A stretch of DNA of 64,000 bases. Source: Curvularia sp. ZM96. Its lineage: Eukaryota; Ascomycota; Dothideomycetes; Pleosporales; Pleosporaceae. A program made the translations under genes and the position numbers. Shown here one piece after another: positions 46,598-59,200 of the stretch. Where the stretch lies: NCBI GenBank assembly GCA_022457065.1, contig JAJGBQ010000003.1:3348001-3412000 (forward strand), given 5' to 3'. Every line of letters starts with the position of its first letter. Within the stretch, counting starts at the first letter, position 1. Below the pieces are notes generated by a model. The model searched no databases. It was given only the letters and a program-made list of their open reading frames with translations, and was not told the origin of the DNA.

Positions 46598-49172
46598 AGC
46601 GACTCACTCATTCTGCAAACATAATCTGAACATATACGTGTTCAAGCATCTGTTTGCAAAATAAGAACGCTTGTAAATATGCTACTATGGCTTACTGGGA
46701 TGGCAACATGACGGTTGCTGCGATTTTTCTATCTATCTATATACCTCCTGCATCACGAGTTATGAGTTTTAATGAGATTATTATCACTATACCCACAAAT
46801 CTGTCCCTATGTGAATTTTTCAATACTCAAAAATGTGATTCTCTGTTGTTCCCTTCTTACTCATCCAACCTCTCTTGTTCCCGCAATCTGCTTTGGCACA
46901 ACTCCCTCTATCCATTATGCACGCTAACCTACCCTACCCCGGCTCTTATCACACCTAAGCTAGGATGCGGATGACCAACCCGAACCCTTCCATAAACAAC
47001 AACAATGCCGAGAACGAGGGGGAAAATGCCTCATGCGCAGACAGACGATTTACATGAAACTAGACCCGTATGTGTCGTCCGCCGCAACCTCCCCAGTTTT
47101 TCTTTCCCAACGCCTCCAACCGCTGCAGGTTTCTTCCCCGCACCTTATCATCTAGTGTATGTTGTAGCGCTAAGTAGCGCGTTTTGGTCATGGCCAACTT
47201 GTGCCGCTCCAACCCAACGCCACTATCCCAACACGACTCAAAACCGATAATTCTTCCAAGAGGATAAGACAAGGCCAAGCTTTTCCTGGCCAAGGTTTCT
47301 GACGTCCGAGGAATACAATGCGCTGACGCGCTGGGATCTTTGACGTAGGCATGAGAGAAGCAGGGTACATGGTTAGAGTAAGTGGCGTGAGACAGAGAGA
47401 GGATAGGGAGAGGATCATCTGCCACTATATCGGTGTAAGGCAGAAGCTAGTCCGGGTGCTAAACATGGAAAATGTGGGGTTGAAGCGCCGAGGGTATCTG
47501 GTGGTTGGTGTCTGGAGATAACAGTGGAGAGCTGTTGGGCATGAGGTGCGAAGTAGATTTGTTGGGTTGGGTCGGGCCGGGTCGAAATCTCACTGGGATT
47601 TGTATCGTATGAGTGGCTTCATACTACGGTCGACCCATGAATGATGAGTGCTAACAAGCATCTCAACGAGTGACGAGGTGGCACTGCGTTCTAGTTTAGC
47701 CCATTCTTTGGGTTGGCGATCTAGGTGGCGGCTGTTAGACGCTCTAGACGTGGATTGTGATTGGTTCAGAGCTCGGTGTACGGCGTCATGTAGTGTTTAT
47801 TGGCTGACTGTAATGCAGGTTCTGTCAAGGCGGGACCCTAGATTAGAAGGGTATTAGGGAGTTGCGTAGAGCTGTACGTGATCATGTACCGATGACTTTC
47901 GTGCCGTTTTTCCGCCCCGTGTTTCTTTCCGAGCTCTAGGTGTCCAAGCAGATGGAGTATTCAAAGCCATGCTCATGTTTGACCTTGAGGGATTTTTTGA
48001 GACGTTAGTCAGGGCAATAGTAGAAGAGCAGTGCCGAGAAACGTTTCACTCAAAGAGTGCAAGAGAAAGTACTTGTGGGGCCGTTCACATGATGCTGAGG
48101 ACTACTCAAACTAGGGTCATTGTACCAGGTGCCAATACAATCTTAGGAACTAGGGAAGATGCTAATATTGACAAAGCCAACGACACTCATCCGAAAAGTC
48201 AAAGCGAAAGTGTGAGTATCTAAGTAAATGGGAAACCAGGCAGGCTTACAACCCCGACATCTTTCCGAATACGTACATTATCAGCAGAACCAACTACAAT
48301 GTATGAAAAGCGCACAAAATATCTACAGATGCCACTCCTACTTCATTTGTCTGAAACAGATTAACAGCAACACCAGGTGTGTACAACTACACTCCCGTGT
48401 CAAAGTTAAAAATAGAAGACGTTGTCTTCCCTTGCACACTACGCGGGCCCTGATCCAAAAACCCGGGATACGGGCACCCTGGAGTAAACCTTATACCCCG
48501 CTCACCAACCCGAGAGTATGGGGGCAGAAAAGAGGCAATTGCGTGAAGATAGGGCCGAACACAACAGACGCAGGCTCTAGCTCATGGGGTAGAGACGTAT
48601 TACAGCGGCTGAGTCCACAGAATAAGTTGACCCTGGATCAGAGGTACTCCGGTGTATAGTATTCAGATCTCTTCTCAGAACTCCAATCAGGTGCTCTATA
48701 GGAATAAAACTCCGGGCCTCGTCACTCGGCTTTCTTTGGATGCAAGAGCCATGCTGCTAGAACTAGGTATCTTCCCGGCTACAAAGCTAGTCTACAGTAC
48801 AAATCACTAGTATTCGCTTGAATAACATCATTTGAATTACTAACTAGCCTCTTATCTTGGTACAGGACCAGAGGCGTTGGAGTTGGAAGGCGCGTCACGG
48901 ACAAATATGCAGGAGTGACATCTTGCTGCCGCTTGCGTGCGTGAAAAGCTTGGGAAGAATTCCTTATAGAGATCTGAGATCAACATTGACTGCCTCGTTG
49001 ACTAAGAAACAGCTTCCTCCATGCATATAAAGAGAGATCCATCTTCCTCGACATAAGCCAATCGTACATCGTCCTACGCCTACCCAAAATACATGCCCCG
49101 AAAATACCACAACAAACATACAAAGCTCGACTAGCTATCAAGAGAATGCACAATCCGCATCAGATGCTTATC
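46598..49172. other. 2.6 kb intergenic region without a gene
   Basis: Transporter 3' UTR at the left. The rest has only short open frames on both strands with no domain, and I see no transposon ends or RNA gene. Confidence 0.45.
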
Positions 49173-50216
49173 CTAGTAGGGACGGGTAATTCCAGGCTTG
49201 ATACCTTCCAACTTAGCCATCATCTCCCTCCATACACGCTCCTGATTCTGCTTCCCCTCCTTACTCGTCACGTTTTTGCCTGGCTCTGTGATCTTGCAGT
49301 CGCTGAGGTACTGGCCATGCGACTCTGCGCCTTGCATTCCAGCATGCACCAGGGTGCGCGATCCGACTTCTGTGCTGCGGGCAAGCACGACACGCGCCAC
49401 GGCAGTGATGGCCGGGGCTTCGCGTCCGAATTCGCTGCAAGGCATGTTAGCAACGCGTTTGTGAAAAGAGGGAAGACTGGAGGTTTCTTACGAATGACAT
49501 AACCCAGGGTTGACCAGGTTCACGGTAACTGGGATATTGGCCTCAGGATGGCGCTTGCAGAACTCGCGAACAAAGAGTACTCCTAGGTACTTGCTGACAT
49601 GGTAACGGTCCTGATGACTGACCTTTTTGCCGTTCACCTCCTCCTGCCTCAGACGATGGAAGAGCTGGCCTTCGGGAGCCTCTCGCTCATTGAAATCGGT
49701 CCACTGGTGCACCTCTGAGCTTACGATCGTAAGCGTGGGTCTCGTTCTGAACCGGCTCGCCGTTTCCGTGAGTTTGGGCAAAAGGGCAAAAGCAAGAAGA
49801 AAAGTAGATACGACGTTGACCGTGATGGTGGATTCGTCTTGTTCAAAAATCTCCCATTTGCCACGGTTCACGCCCGCATTCAGAACGGCAATGTCGACTC
49901 TATCAAGCTCTTGCTGAACTCTCGAGGCAAAGTCCAACACAGATTCGTAGAAAGACATGTCGAGATGCATAACTTTTATTACGCCTTGGCGGCCCGTAGT
50001 AGACTCAATGTCTTTGCGTGCTGCCTCGCCTTTTTCAAGGGACCGCACGGCGAGAACGACAGTTGAGGCATTGAGAGACGTGTAGTGGCGTGCGGCTTCC
50101 TTGCCTAAGCCGACATTGGAGCCTGTGACGATGACAGTCTTGCCGGTAAGATCGCCGGTCGGCTCGGGTGGTGTAACGAGCAATTGAGAGCAAAAGAAGC
50201 GGCCATAGCCTGGCAT
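49173..50216 (-). CDS. Short-chain dehydrogenase/reductase, retinol-dehydrogenase-like
   Basis: Two exons on the minus strand (50216-49492 and 49434-49173) give 328 residues. The cofactor motif TGSNVGLG is at 31-38, with an Arg at the end of strand 2 (LAVRS) suggesting NADP preference. Further motifs are HLDM, NAGVN, the catalytic Ser region VSSEVH, and YHVSK with Tyr and Lys of the active site, followed by NPGLCHSEFGRE. It reduces a carbonyl or oxidises an alcohol; the substrate is unknown. The intron splits the Ser codon of CHSEF. No signal peptide, although FFCSQLLV near the start is hydrophobic. No clustered pathway genes flank it. Confidence 0.9.
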
Positions 50217-51073
50217 TGTGGCGGCTGTTGAGTTTGGTTGGGGGAAGATAGGATGATGATGATAATGATGATGATGATGATGGGTTGAAACTTTGCAGGC
50301 GCGTGCAACGCATAGGTTTTAAAGTATTGCTTTCATGCCCTTGCGCTCTCATGTTTTCTACAATGTACTATCAACGCTACCAACTGCGGAGGCCGAGGAC
50401 GAGGCGCAGCTGGCCAACGGGGTTTGAGTTCGCCCGAGTTGCGATGTATCAAGGCAAGACAGGCAGCCCGCCAAGACAGTCAGCCCGCCTAGAAACAGTC
50501 AGCGCGCCTACACAATCAGGAACAAGATCGTTGATGTTACCAGAGATGCCAAGATTTTGGTCCACATTGGTATCTCCATTCGGAAAATTTCGGTGGAGTT
50601 AGCGGACAAAATTAGGGTGGTCTTGCGGCTGTGGACTTATGTCATACGGACTTAACTCTTGTTGCCGCCGCGGTTACTGCGCCTCTGTGAAGTGCGAATT
50701 ACTCCACACCCAGCGATTGGAAGAATCAAAAATTGTCTATACCAGCGCTCACACTCATAGTCCTCCGGACGGCACAGCGTGGACACAAACTTCAATAGCG
50801 TCACAGCCTCAGCATGTCCATTTCAAGTTAAAAACATTCGGTATCGTATTTCAGCCGCTAACAGGGGCGACAATCTCAAAAACACAAGCAGATGCCAGTA
50901 ATCCCAAGCTCTGATGCATACTGGCTTCCCCGACAATCAAATTAGTGTACAAATGCCGACCCTTTTCTCCATTTTTGGTGCTCGCCGACATAGCATGAAT
51001 CGCGTGTCAAATGCACGAAAGACGCAAAACACACAATACAAAAGGAAAGGAGAATCGCATAAAAGGACAAGTC
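50217..51073. other. Intergenic region with a GAT trinucleotide tract
   Basis: Upstream of the dehydrogenase and downstream of the U2AF gene. A (GAT)n-type microsatellite covers about 50252-50282, immediately 5' of the dehydrogenase start, probably in its leader. No gene otherwise. Confidence 0.5.
50252..50282. repeat. GAT/ATC microsatellite
   Basis: About ten near-perfect GAT units with one GATAAT interruption, 36 bases upstream of the SDR start codon on the coding strand's 5' side. Confidence 0.75.
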
Positions 51074-53034
51074 TTACCAAGCGTCTACATCGAAGCCCTC
51101 TTCTGAGAACTCGGTCGCAACGACTGTTCTGCGCGAGAATTGACGGCCAGCAAGAGCCTTGATAGCCTTTTGTGCTGAATCGATGTCCTGGTACTTGATG
51201 TAGATTTTGCCGACACCAAGGTTAACGCGGGCTCCAGCGGGACGAGGAATCTTGATATCGAGGATAGTTCCGTACTTGCCACACTCCTCTTCAATGTCTT
51301 CCTTGATTTCTAGAATGATGTTAGTGCCATGACCAATACTCCAAGGGATGAAGTAATACTCACCCTCATATTCTTCATCGTTGAGCAGCTCGTCCGAAGT
51401 CACCAGGTTCATGAGACAGACGACGCGGCTGTGTTCGCGGTTCTCGGCGGCGCTTGCTCCTGCCAACATGGAGATGGCACCAACACCGCCGTCAAGGCTG
51501 GTCGACTGCTGGAGACCAACAGTAGCACGGGACACCTTCAGATTGCCGTCACCAAGCGGAATGTCATTCAGGCCTTCAATGACTGCATCGATAATCTCGT
51601 TGTCAGCATATTCACAGAAAGCAATACCCTGTAATACGTTAGCAAACTGGAAAGATCAATTTCAATCCTTGACATACGCGATGTTGATCAGTGCTGGTGT
51701 CCTTGACCAAAATAAAGGCCTTGAGTTTACCCATGGTCTCGACGAGTTCACGGATCTGTTCCTCCTCGATGTATGTGGGAATATTAACAATGCTGAGTTT
51801 GTTGGGACTGTCCTTGACAACTGAAGACACTTCGTCGCCAGGCGGGTATGCGTTCTCATCGGCAGTGGGTGTGATGTAGTCCTTGGGACGACGAATGGAA
51901 AGGCCTGACCGATCGGGCGCGCCGCCATCGTCACGCATGGAGATACCATTCATGGCCAGAGCCAAAGTTGCATCTTCAGGTGCCTTGAATTCCAGAGCAG
52001 CGTACTCCTTGCTTGTTGCGATGTGGGCCAGAATGCAGGGATCGGGTCCTGAGACAACGTTAAGACCATTGAGTTGGTTGTTAAAGAATTCCATAAGCTC
52101 TTGCGATGTGCAGCCCTGAGGCAGGTTGTGAACGTAGAGACGCTTCGATTGCTTGGCAGCCGATGTGGCAAGAGCAGCAGCGCTAGCGGTTCCAGTTGAG
52201 GGTGAAATAAAAGCTGCCAGCTTCGACGGATCCATAGGCGCAGCGCGGGGAGCTCCGGGTAGTGGGAACATGCCCGACAGCTTGGCCTGCTCAGCCGTGA
52301 TGTTTTCATAGCCGGCAGGCTTGATGTCCCATTGTGTCATGCGACGCTGGCGCTGCAGGATGCTGGTGAAATTGGTGAGATCCGGAGTCTTTTCGCGCGG
52401 CTTGTTGTATGGCGGAGACTCTTCCTTTTGCTGGCGTGGCCTGTCACGCCCACCACCGAAGCCTCCGTCGCGTCCGCCCCGGCCACTCCTTCGGTCATCG
52501 CCAAATCTATCGCCGCCCCTGTCATTACGGTCTCTATCCCGACGGTGGCCACGGTCATCGTCGCCACGGTCGCGGTCGCGGTCTCCTCGAGGGCGGTCGC
52601 GCCTGGAATAGGAATCTCCCCAACCGCCACGTTCTCCTCCACGCTCGCCCCGATCATCACGCCTTTCGCGACGGGCATATGTGTCTTCGCGCTCGCGCTC
52701 ACGGTAGTCGCGGCTGGACGAGTACGTGTCTACCTCGTAGTCACGGCGGGAGCCTCCACCATGGCGTGGAGAGCGAGAACGGCGCCGGCGCCTGTCGCCA
52801 CGGTCTGCACGGTCGCCGCGGTCGCCGCGATCGCGGTGATCATCTCTCGAGGACTGTTCGGTCAGCACTTGTTTGCGGCTATCGCAACGAGGGTTAGCAC
52901 TCACGTAGTTGCGTGATCCACCTGAACGACCGCCGTCTGCTTCTGTTAGTATCTTGAATTCTTGAAAACTGTACACCAGTCAGTACGTGTACTGATAGAA
53001 TCGGCTTACCTCGGGAATAGCTATCGCCGTTCAT
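51074..53034 (-). CDS. U2AF2: Splicing factor U2AF large subunit
   Basis: Five exons on the minus strand (53034-53010, 52936-52905, 52853-51678, 51628-51364, 51309-51074) give 577 residues. The first about 210 residues are an Arg/Asp/Gly/Ser-rich domain with DRGDRGD-type repeats and RRRRRSRSPRH. The conserved RRMTQWDIKPAGYENI contains the Trp that docks into the small subunit. RRM1 (KRLYVHNLP) and RRM2 (NKLSIVNIP) bind the polypyrimidine tract, and a C-terminal UHM (SRVVCLMNLV through EFSEEGFDVDAW) contacts SF1. It defines 3' splice sites in the nucleus. The second intron (52854-52904, 51 nt) is a multiple of three and open in frame, so retention would add 17 residues. It is divergent from OGG1. 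Confidence 0.94.
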
Positions 53035-53408
53035 GCTGGGTGGCGGAGGATGGAGTGGTGTTGATGAGAGCTATCGCGCAGTGGTAACGTACAGCCGCGT
53101 GATATTTTGCAGTAGAGCACAAGAACACGGCGATAGAAGCTGCAAATAGCAAAGCGGGATAATGGACGAGTCACCCCGTCGCAATGGTCCAAACTTTGGG
53201 ACGCGATGCTGTGTGTGTGTGTGGTGGTTGCGGCTGCCGTCGCGGAAAACGTACAAGAGAGAAAGTCGGGGCTGCGCTAGTGCGACCTTGGCGCTACTCA
53301 CCCCTGTCGAAGGGACTAGACTAGACCCTGTCACTTAAGGGACATGTGCATTCACTCTCACATTCGCTCTCACATTACACACATTCACGCCCAGACAATA
53401 CAGCGGCC
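53035..53408. promoter_or_regulatory. Compact divergent promoter U2AF2 / OGG1
   Basis: 374 bases separate the two start codons. A short (GT)n tract lies near 53211-53222. No specific factor site is claimed. Confidence 0.5.
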
Positions 53409-54689
53409 ATGGCTTTGCGCGCCGCAGAATGGCACAAGCTACCGACAAGCCTCACAGAACTATGCATTGATACCACGCTGCGATGTGGGCAGTCTTTCCG
53501 GTATGATTATCTGAATGGTAGCCCTCGCGACCGCTGCTAACATGCTCCCAGGTGGCGAAAATCTGCGGAAGGCGAGTGGTCAATGGCTCTCCACGGTCGC
53601 ATACTGTCTCTCCGTCAAGATGCCCAATATCTCCACTACCGAGCCACATACCCGTCCGCCACTGCCGCATTCCCTACTCCGCCTCCGTCCAATGCGCCGT
53701 CAGTCGCCCCCGAAGAAGACGACACCCTCGCCCTTGTCAAACACTATTTCAATCTTTCACCCAACCTCGGACATCTATATGAGCAATGGGCCGCTTCGGA
53801 TGCCAATTTCAGGAAACGGGCACCTAAGTTCACAGGGATACGGATATTGCGACAAGATGCCTGGGAGGCGCTCATTGGCTTCATATGCAGTAGCAACAAC
53901 AACATCAGCCGTATATCTGGCATGGTGCACAACCTCTGCTTACACTATGGACCCTTGATTGGACACATTGACCAGGTCCCTTACCATGACTTTCCCACAC
54001 CAGCAGCTCTCTCTGGTCCTGATGTTGAGGCGCATCTCATGAAGCTTGGCTTCGGATACAGGGCAAAATATATCGCCAAGACTGCGCGCATCGTCTCAGA
54101 AGAGAAAGGATTGAAGTGGCTGGAAGATTTGAGCAATCCAGAATGCCCCCAGTTCCGTGTTTTGGAAAAGCCAGCCGGAGATATGCTTGAAGGGGGGCGA
54201 GAGGGGTACCGAAGAGCACATGAAGAGTTACTGGCGCTTCATGGTGTGGGCCCCAAAGTCGCAGACTGTGTCTGTCTCTTCGGTCTTGGCTGGTCCGAGT
54301 CTGTACCTGTTGATACACATGTCTGGCAGATTGCACAGCGCGATTATCGTTTTGGCAAAGGCAAGCACAGCAGCTTGACGGCAGCGACATATGTTGCTAT
54401 CGGGAATTTATTTCGCAAATTATGGGGGAAGGAGGCCGGATGGGCACATTCTGTGCTGTTCACGGCGGATCTCAAGGCATTCTCCGAACGAGTGGTTGCC
54501 AAGGTAGAGGTAAAGAAGGAGGAGGAGATTACAATTAAAAAGGAAGATGACGAGACTGTGCTGGAAAGCAATGTGAAGAGAGAGGTCACAAAACGAAAGC
54601 GCATAAAGAGGGAGCCATCCGAGGACAGCCACACAGTCATAGAAGTGAAGCAGGAAGCTACCCGAAAGAGTAAACGGCTACGCGTCTAA
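53409..54689 (+). CDS. OGG1: 8-oxoguanine DNA glycosylase/AP lyase OGG1
   Basis: Two exons (53409-53500 and 53552-54689) give 409 residues. The N-terminal OGG domain begins WHKLPTSLTELCIDTTLRCGQSFRW, with the junction inside the FRW motif. A helix-hairpin-helix/GPD region follows: ICSSNNNISRI, LMKLGFGYRAKYI, then LLALHGVGPKVADCVCLFGL and PVDTHVWQIA, which hold the catalytic Lys and Asp. The C-terminal 70 residues are highly charged (KKEEE, KRKRIKRE, SKRLRV) and probably contain the nuclear import signal. The enzyme removes 8-oxoguanine opposite cytosine in base-excision repair. An internal ATG at 53583 in the same frame would omit the start of the domain. Confidence 0.95.
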
Positions 54690-55509
54690 GCGGACTAATG
54701 CACGGGGTGCCTAGATGATCGCTTCCGCGTTGTGAATTATCAACCCAAAGTAAGGGTTTTACCACTGGCCATGCCTATAGTAGAGTTGATCAATTGGAAC
54801 ATGGATAGGGGCAGCAGGTACTAGTGTCAACCTAATTTCGCTAGATGTCCATTTGCGTGGGGTTAGTCGGATCATGCACCGCGATTTACAAGCTTGTGTA
54901 ACAATGCAACTCTACAGGATTGGATTGCTGGCACTGGCGATGAATAATAATAGTAAAATATTTCAGCTCTCCTGAGGCATGCATCCGCTCTATACGTAAA
55001 CGCCAAGGTCTGTACACGGTTAGTGCTACTCCACTTGCCTGGGTAACGTATCTGATAAGCAGTGGCCACATCTTGAGAGTGGTTTTGCTTCCAAATTCCC
55101 GGCAGTGATGCGGTTGAATTGGACATCCTCAAAACCGAGAGTGTACAATAATTTATCGAGGCGAAGAAGTCGCTATTAGGCAATCGCCGGGATAGTATGG
55201 CTCACAGGATGGTGATCCTGGCCATCCCAGCTTCGGATTCGCGTCACTCCTCGGCGAGGAGGCAGCCTTTTTTGGACCCCACGACTTGCCACTGCAAGCC
55301 ATCCTTCCGGCGCAACATCCAGATCTGTCCATCTGCCATGTCGCATATCAAGAGATAGCGACACATCCATGTGCCGTTCTGCGGGGAGTGTTTCAAGACG
55401 CGGTTCTGAAATATTCTATAATGGAATACTAACCCCTTAGCCATGTTGAGACACAACACATAAGTAACAAGCAGACACTCTCCGAACTGATTATGAGTTG
55501 GCTGTAGTT
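54690..55509. other. Intergenic region
   Basis: OGG1 3' flank and promoter of the ankyrin protein gene. A minus-strand frame at 55244-55459 has a somewhat protein-like stretch (CRYLLICDMADGQIW) but no start or partner exon that I can support. Confidence 0.4.
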
Positions 55510-58245
55510 ATGGACGTCCTATCAGTAGCAGCCAACGGTAAGTCATATCACACTTTACTGTCTTTCTTACTAAGAATCCTAGGCCTAGCTGTTGTCTCAG
55601 CTGCTGTTCAATTGACCGAGTCATGCGTTAAGCTGTACAAATTCTGGGAATCAGTTGAGGACGCACCACAAGAAATCACAACCATCAAAGAAGATCTTCA
55701 GTACCTCATCTCCGTCTTCAAGCGAATCGAATCTGCCAAGACGCCGCTTGGGGAATGCATAGCTGAGGGCATGGAGCATTGCTGGGGCAAACTTCTCGTG
55801 CGCTATCCTTGTGCCCTAGAGTCATCATCCTCTAACCATTCAGGAACTCCATACGATTGTCGAAAAGTTCGAGGAGGGCTTTCAGTCTTCGTCACGCAGG
55901 AGACAAAAATGGACTGCTTTCAAAGCGGTCAGCCAAAGCAAGCACCTCCATAAGTTTCGCGACTCACTAAGTGAGGCGAAGTCAACATTGACTCTTGCGC
56001 TCGTACATCAATGGTGTGTCCACCTCGTCTTCCTTCTAGCTGTTCATAACAACGATGCTGACCTTGTTCAAGTGTAGTACAATCCCAGTCTCATTCATAT
56101 AATGTGTTCACAGGCACTCCTATATTAGAAAATCCACGGAATCAACTGGCTCGCGCTGAATCAAATTCACGCCTGCTGTCGGAGCGACTCGCAAATGGCC
56201 AGACTATTCCACAGCGAGATCAAATCGCGCCTCCAAAATACACGGAGCAAGATGTTCTTCATTCCAATCTGATCCAAGGAAAAAGGACAGCAAAGACTGT
56301 TTTAATGCATTTTGAAAAGACTGCATCGGAGCGGGCCATGGGCAAGATGAAGTTGCAGGAGCTAATGCTTCATGCGATCGAGCAAATAGGAGTAGCGAAG
56401 TTCGAATCGAACTCGCTTGAGATTTTTGCCCAAGATGGCTATACCATGGACCGCAATGGAGGTCTTTCAGCAAAAACCTTTGTCTACTCGAACAACTTGC
56501 AGTACCGGGTCACCCACCATGCGACAAGTTATCAGACTGCTTTTGGCTGCCTATGGATTCGCAAAACCACCCTTAAGAGCGAGGAAGAGACACAATGTGT
56601 CACTTCTTACATGCTATATCCCAATACATGGACCCAACGGTTGGGCGTCCGCAACGGACTAGAAGCAATCATGGCTTCTGCTGGCCGGAACTCAGTCTTG
56701 AATTGTAGATTGACAGTAACCCGTGCCGTTGCGGAAGACTCTCTTATCTTTGAGCTTTGCCGGGCCGGCCAGACTCGAGCTGTCGAAATTCTTCTTAGCA
56801 AGGGACTTGGGAGCGTGGCCGACACAAGTCCCAAGGGGTGGAAGCCTTTACATGTAAGACAACCTATTTTCTAGGGCTCATCTCAGCACGTATTTGATAC
56901 ATTTGCTAACCGAAGACGTAGTTTGCGGCGGCTGGCGGTCATGTCGACTTGTGCGCTATGTTAATTGACGCTGGCGCCGATAAATCAGCATTGGTATATG
57001 AGGGACCAAGCTCAACCATACTGTGAGATACATTGATATTGTTCCAAGACAGCTGATGCTGATTACTATAGCTCTCCAATCACCTTGTTCGTCGCATCAG
57101 CTCATGACGTGCATGCAGAAGTCAAAATCTCGATGCTGAGACTGTTCTCTGATTGCATCGAGCTGACGGATCCCAAAAGCGATGGCTGGACAGTACACGA
57201 ATGGTTGAAGAGGACGTACACGTTAGAAAATGTTCCCATCTCGCAGAACAGCATCACATGGCTACTTCGTTGTACTGCAACTCAAGAGTATATTGAACTT
57301 TCTTCGAATATAATATGGTGTGGTTTACAGCACGCCATGAGAACAGTGCTTTGCCACACGCGACATGGCCGCTTTCTGGAACGAATTCTGGAACTCTCCG
57401 ACAGCGAACACAAGGCAATCAGTAGGAGGAAAATAGATGCTGTAGGAACTTTGCTGGCTCTCAGGGTTTGTGGCAAAGTACTATTTCCAATGGCGATGAA
57501 CGCCGGATCATTTGCCCAGATGACTGGATTCGATTGGGCCCACGACGACTTGAGCCACAGAGAGTATCTCAAGGCCCTTCCTACCTTGTATAAGGCATGG
57601 TGTAACATGATACTTGACTACACCGAGAATCTAGAATCCTACCTTCGACTGGAACTCGAACACTATCAGCAACAACTGGGTCTCACAAGAGCTGATTTCC
57701 TCAAGGGCGTTTCGCACCAGAGGACGATGGGTGGAAGCGACAGCAGACCACTCAACTGTCAGGCTTGCACGTACTGCGGAGAAGACTCCAGTCCCCTTCC
57801 GAGCGCTCTTGTATCACCCGTACACATAGCCGTCACTGAGTGCATAGAAACCAGCCACAGGTTCGGTTGCGTGTGTCAAAAGGCTCACATGCTACATCCA
57901 GCATCCGAACTACCGGAGCTACCTGATTATACCGGCACATATTGGCTTGGAAGCAATCACGACATGGCAGACTCTCAGATCGAAGAGGAGTTCTACGACG
58001 CCGAACCGTACCTGTTCCCTGAACCTATCCTTGCAGACCAAGACGGTGCTACCACCATGTTGACCGAGGTAGCAATACAGTTATATCGCTCTCATGGGAG
58101 GGCCTGGTTAGGCGATTATGACCCCGACGAGCTCCTCTGCGCATCCTGCTTCCTCGTACGGGAGCGATACACCGACAAGGATGGATCCATAGCTGATTTC
58201 TCTCCCAAGCCGCGTCATTTCGATGGACTAAGATTCCAATCATGA
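55510..58245 (+). CDS. Fungal ankyrin-repeat protein with PigL_N-like N-terminal domain
   Basis: Six exons (55510-55537, 55583-55797, 55844-56013, 56073-56853, 56922-57022, 57072-58245) give 822 residues. The N-terminus (MDVLSVAANGLAVVSAAVQL, then VKLYKFWESVEDAPQEITTIKEDLQYL) is the helical domain found at the start of many fungal STAND and ankyrin proteins. A central region (about 130-365) is unrecognised. Ankyrin-type helices occur at about 368-435, the clearest being KGWKPLHFAAAGGHVDLCAMLIDAGA, split by an intron after PLH. The remaining 380 residues contain Cys-rich CQACTYCGED and lack other domains. Such proteins are highly variable between strains and some act in non-self recognition; that role here is only inferred. 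The acceptor at 56072 was chosen because the next AG gives an early stop. Confidence 0.75.
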
Positions 58246-59200
58246 CCTCGATTCACAGACCCCATGCATCGCATGAGTTTTCTCGAAAATATGCAGTGCT
58301 GCGACGCAACATAAAAACAAGGTTCACCGTGTCGTACGCACTAGCATGCGAAACTCGCTAGCGTCATGAATACTTTTCTTTTGCTTTTATGTAAGACGGA
58401 CGAGATAAATACATCACACGATGGTCAAGACGGTCTATTTTACTACTGTTATATGGTCAAGGGTTGTCGGAATTGAGTCCGACCCTGGCCCTCTTCGGAG
58501 CGCGGCGAAGGGTGGAGTTGACACGTGCAAAATGGCTCAGCCGCACGAAGCCGCACGAAGGTGATCATCTCTACAATTACTGACTTGGGTGGGAAGACCC
58601 GCTGCACTAGATGCGATGTTTGTTTAACAACCTTCTTCTACTACTCAGTTATTACCGTATCCCGGCATCTCCGTAGAGGTTTGGGATTAGTGCATAAGCG
58701 CCGGTGTGTTTTACTTCGGCCCTACTTGCATCGGTGAACCCCTCATCTCCAACTTAGCTACTACGTTGGAGCATGATGAGAGAACGACCGTATTTGCGTA
58801 TCCCCAAGTGGGCGGGAACGAACGGGTACAGGGTACATGTCAGCAAGGTGCTCGCGGAACCTGAGACAAGACAGCAGTTCACTAGGGCGTTTGTAGATTC
58901 TGGGGGTCTTCGTAATAATGACAATAGCAAGCAAATCCCAGTACAAGCGATCCATCCGAGAAAACCCGACAAGCAAAACCCAGCAAAAGCAATTCTCTCA
59001 GAGAAGAGGACCGGGAGCTAGACCCAAGAAGTAATTCTGTCAAAGGAGAGAATCGGCAAATAGTTCCAACCAAGGAAAACAATGGTTGCGAAAAAACGAA
59101 CAATTTCTTGCATATTTCAAATTGCATTAGGTACATGCAGAATATGTAATAGGAAATATTTACTTGACATAATCAATTTCAATTGTACATGAACACCTAA
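58246..59200. other. Intergenic region between convergent genes
   Basis: 3' flanks of the ankyrin gene and the FAD monooxygenase. A 10-base direct repeat GCCGCACGAA occurs twice near 58538-58558. Short frames on both strands at 58750-59020 have no domain. Confidence 0.45.

Noticed and set aside
48400..48700. Possible tRNA-like sequence
   Set aside because: I looked for A-box and B-box motifs and could not form a cloverleaf; no B-box consensus is present.
55244..55459. Minus-strand frame with a protein-like stretch
   Set aside because: No supported start codon context or partner exon, and it lies in the promoter region of the ankyrin gene.
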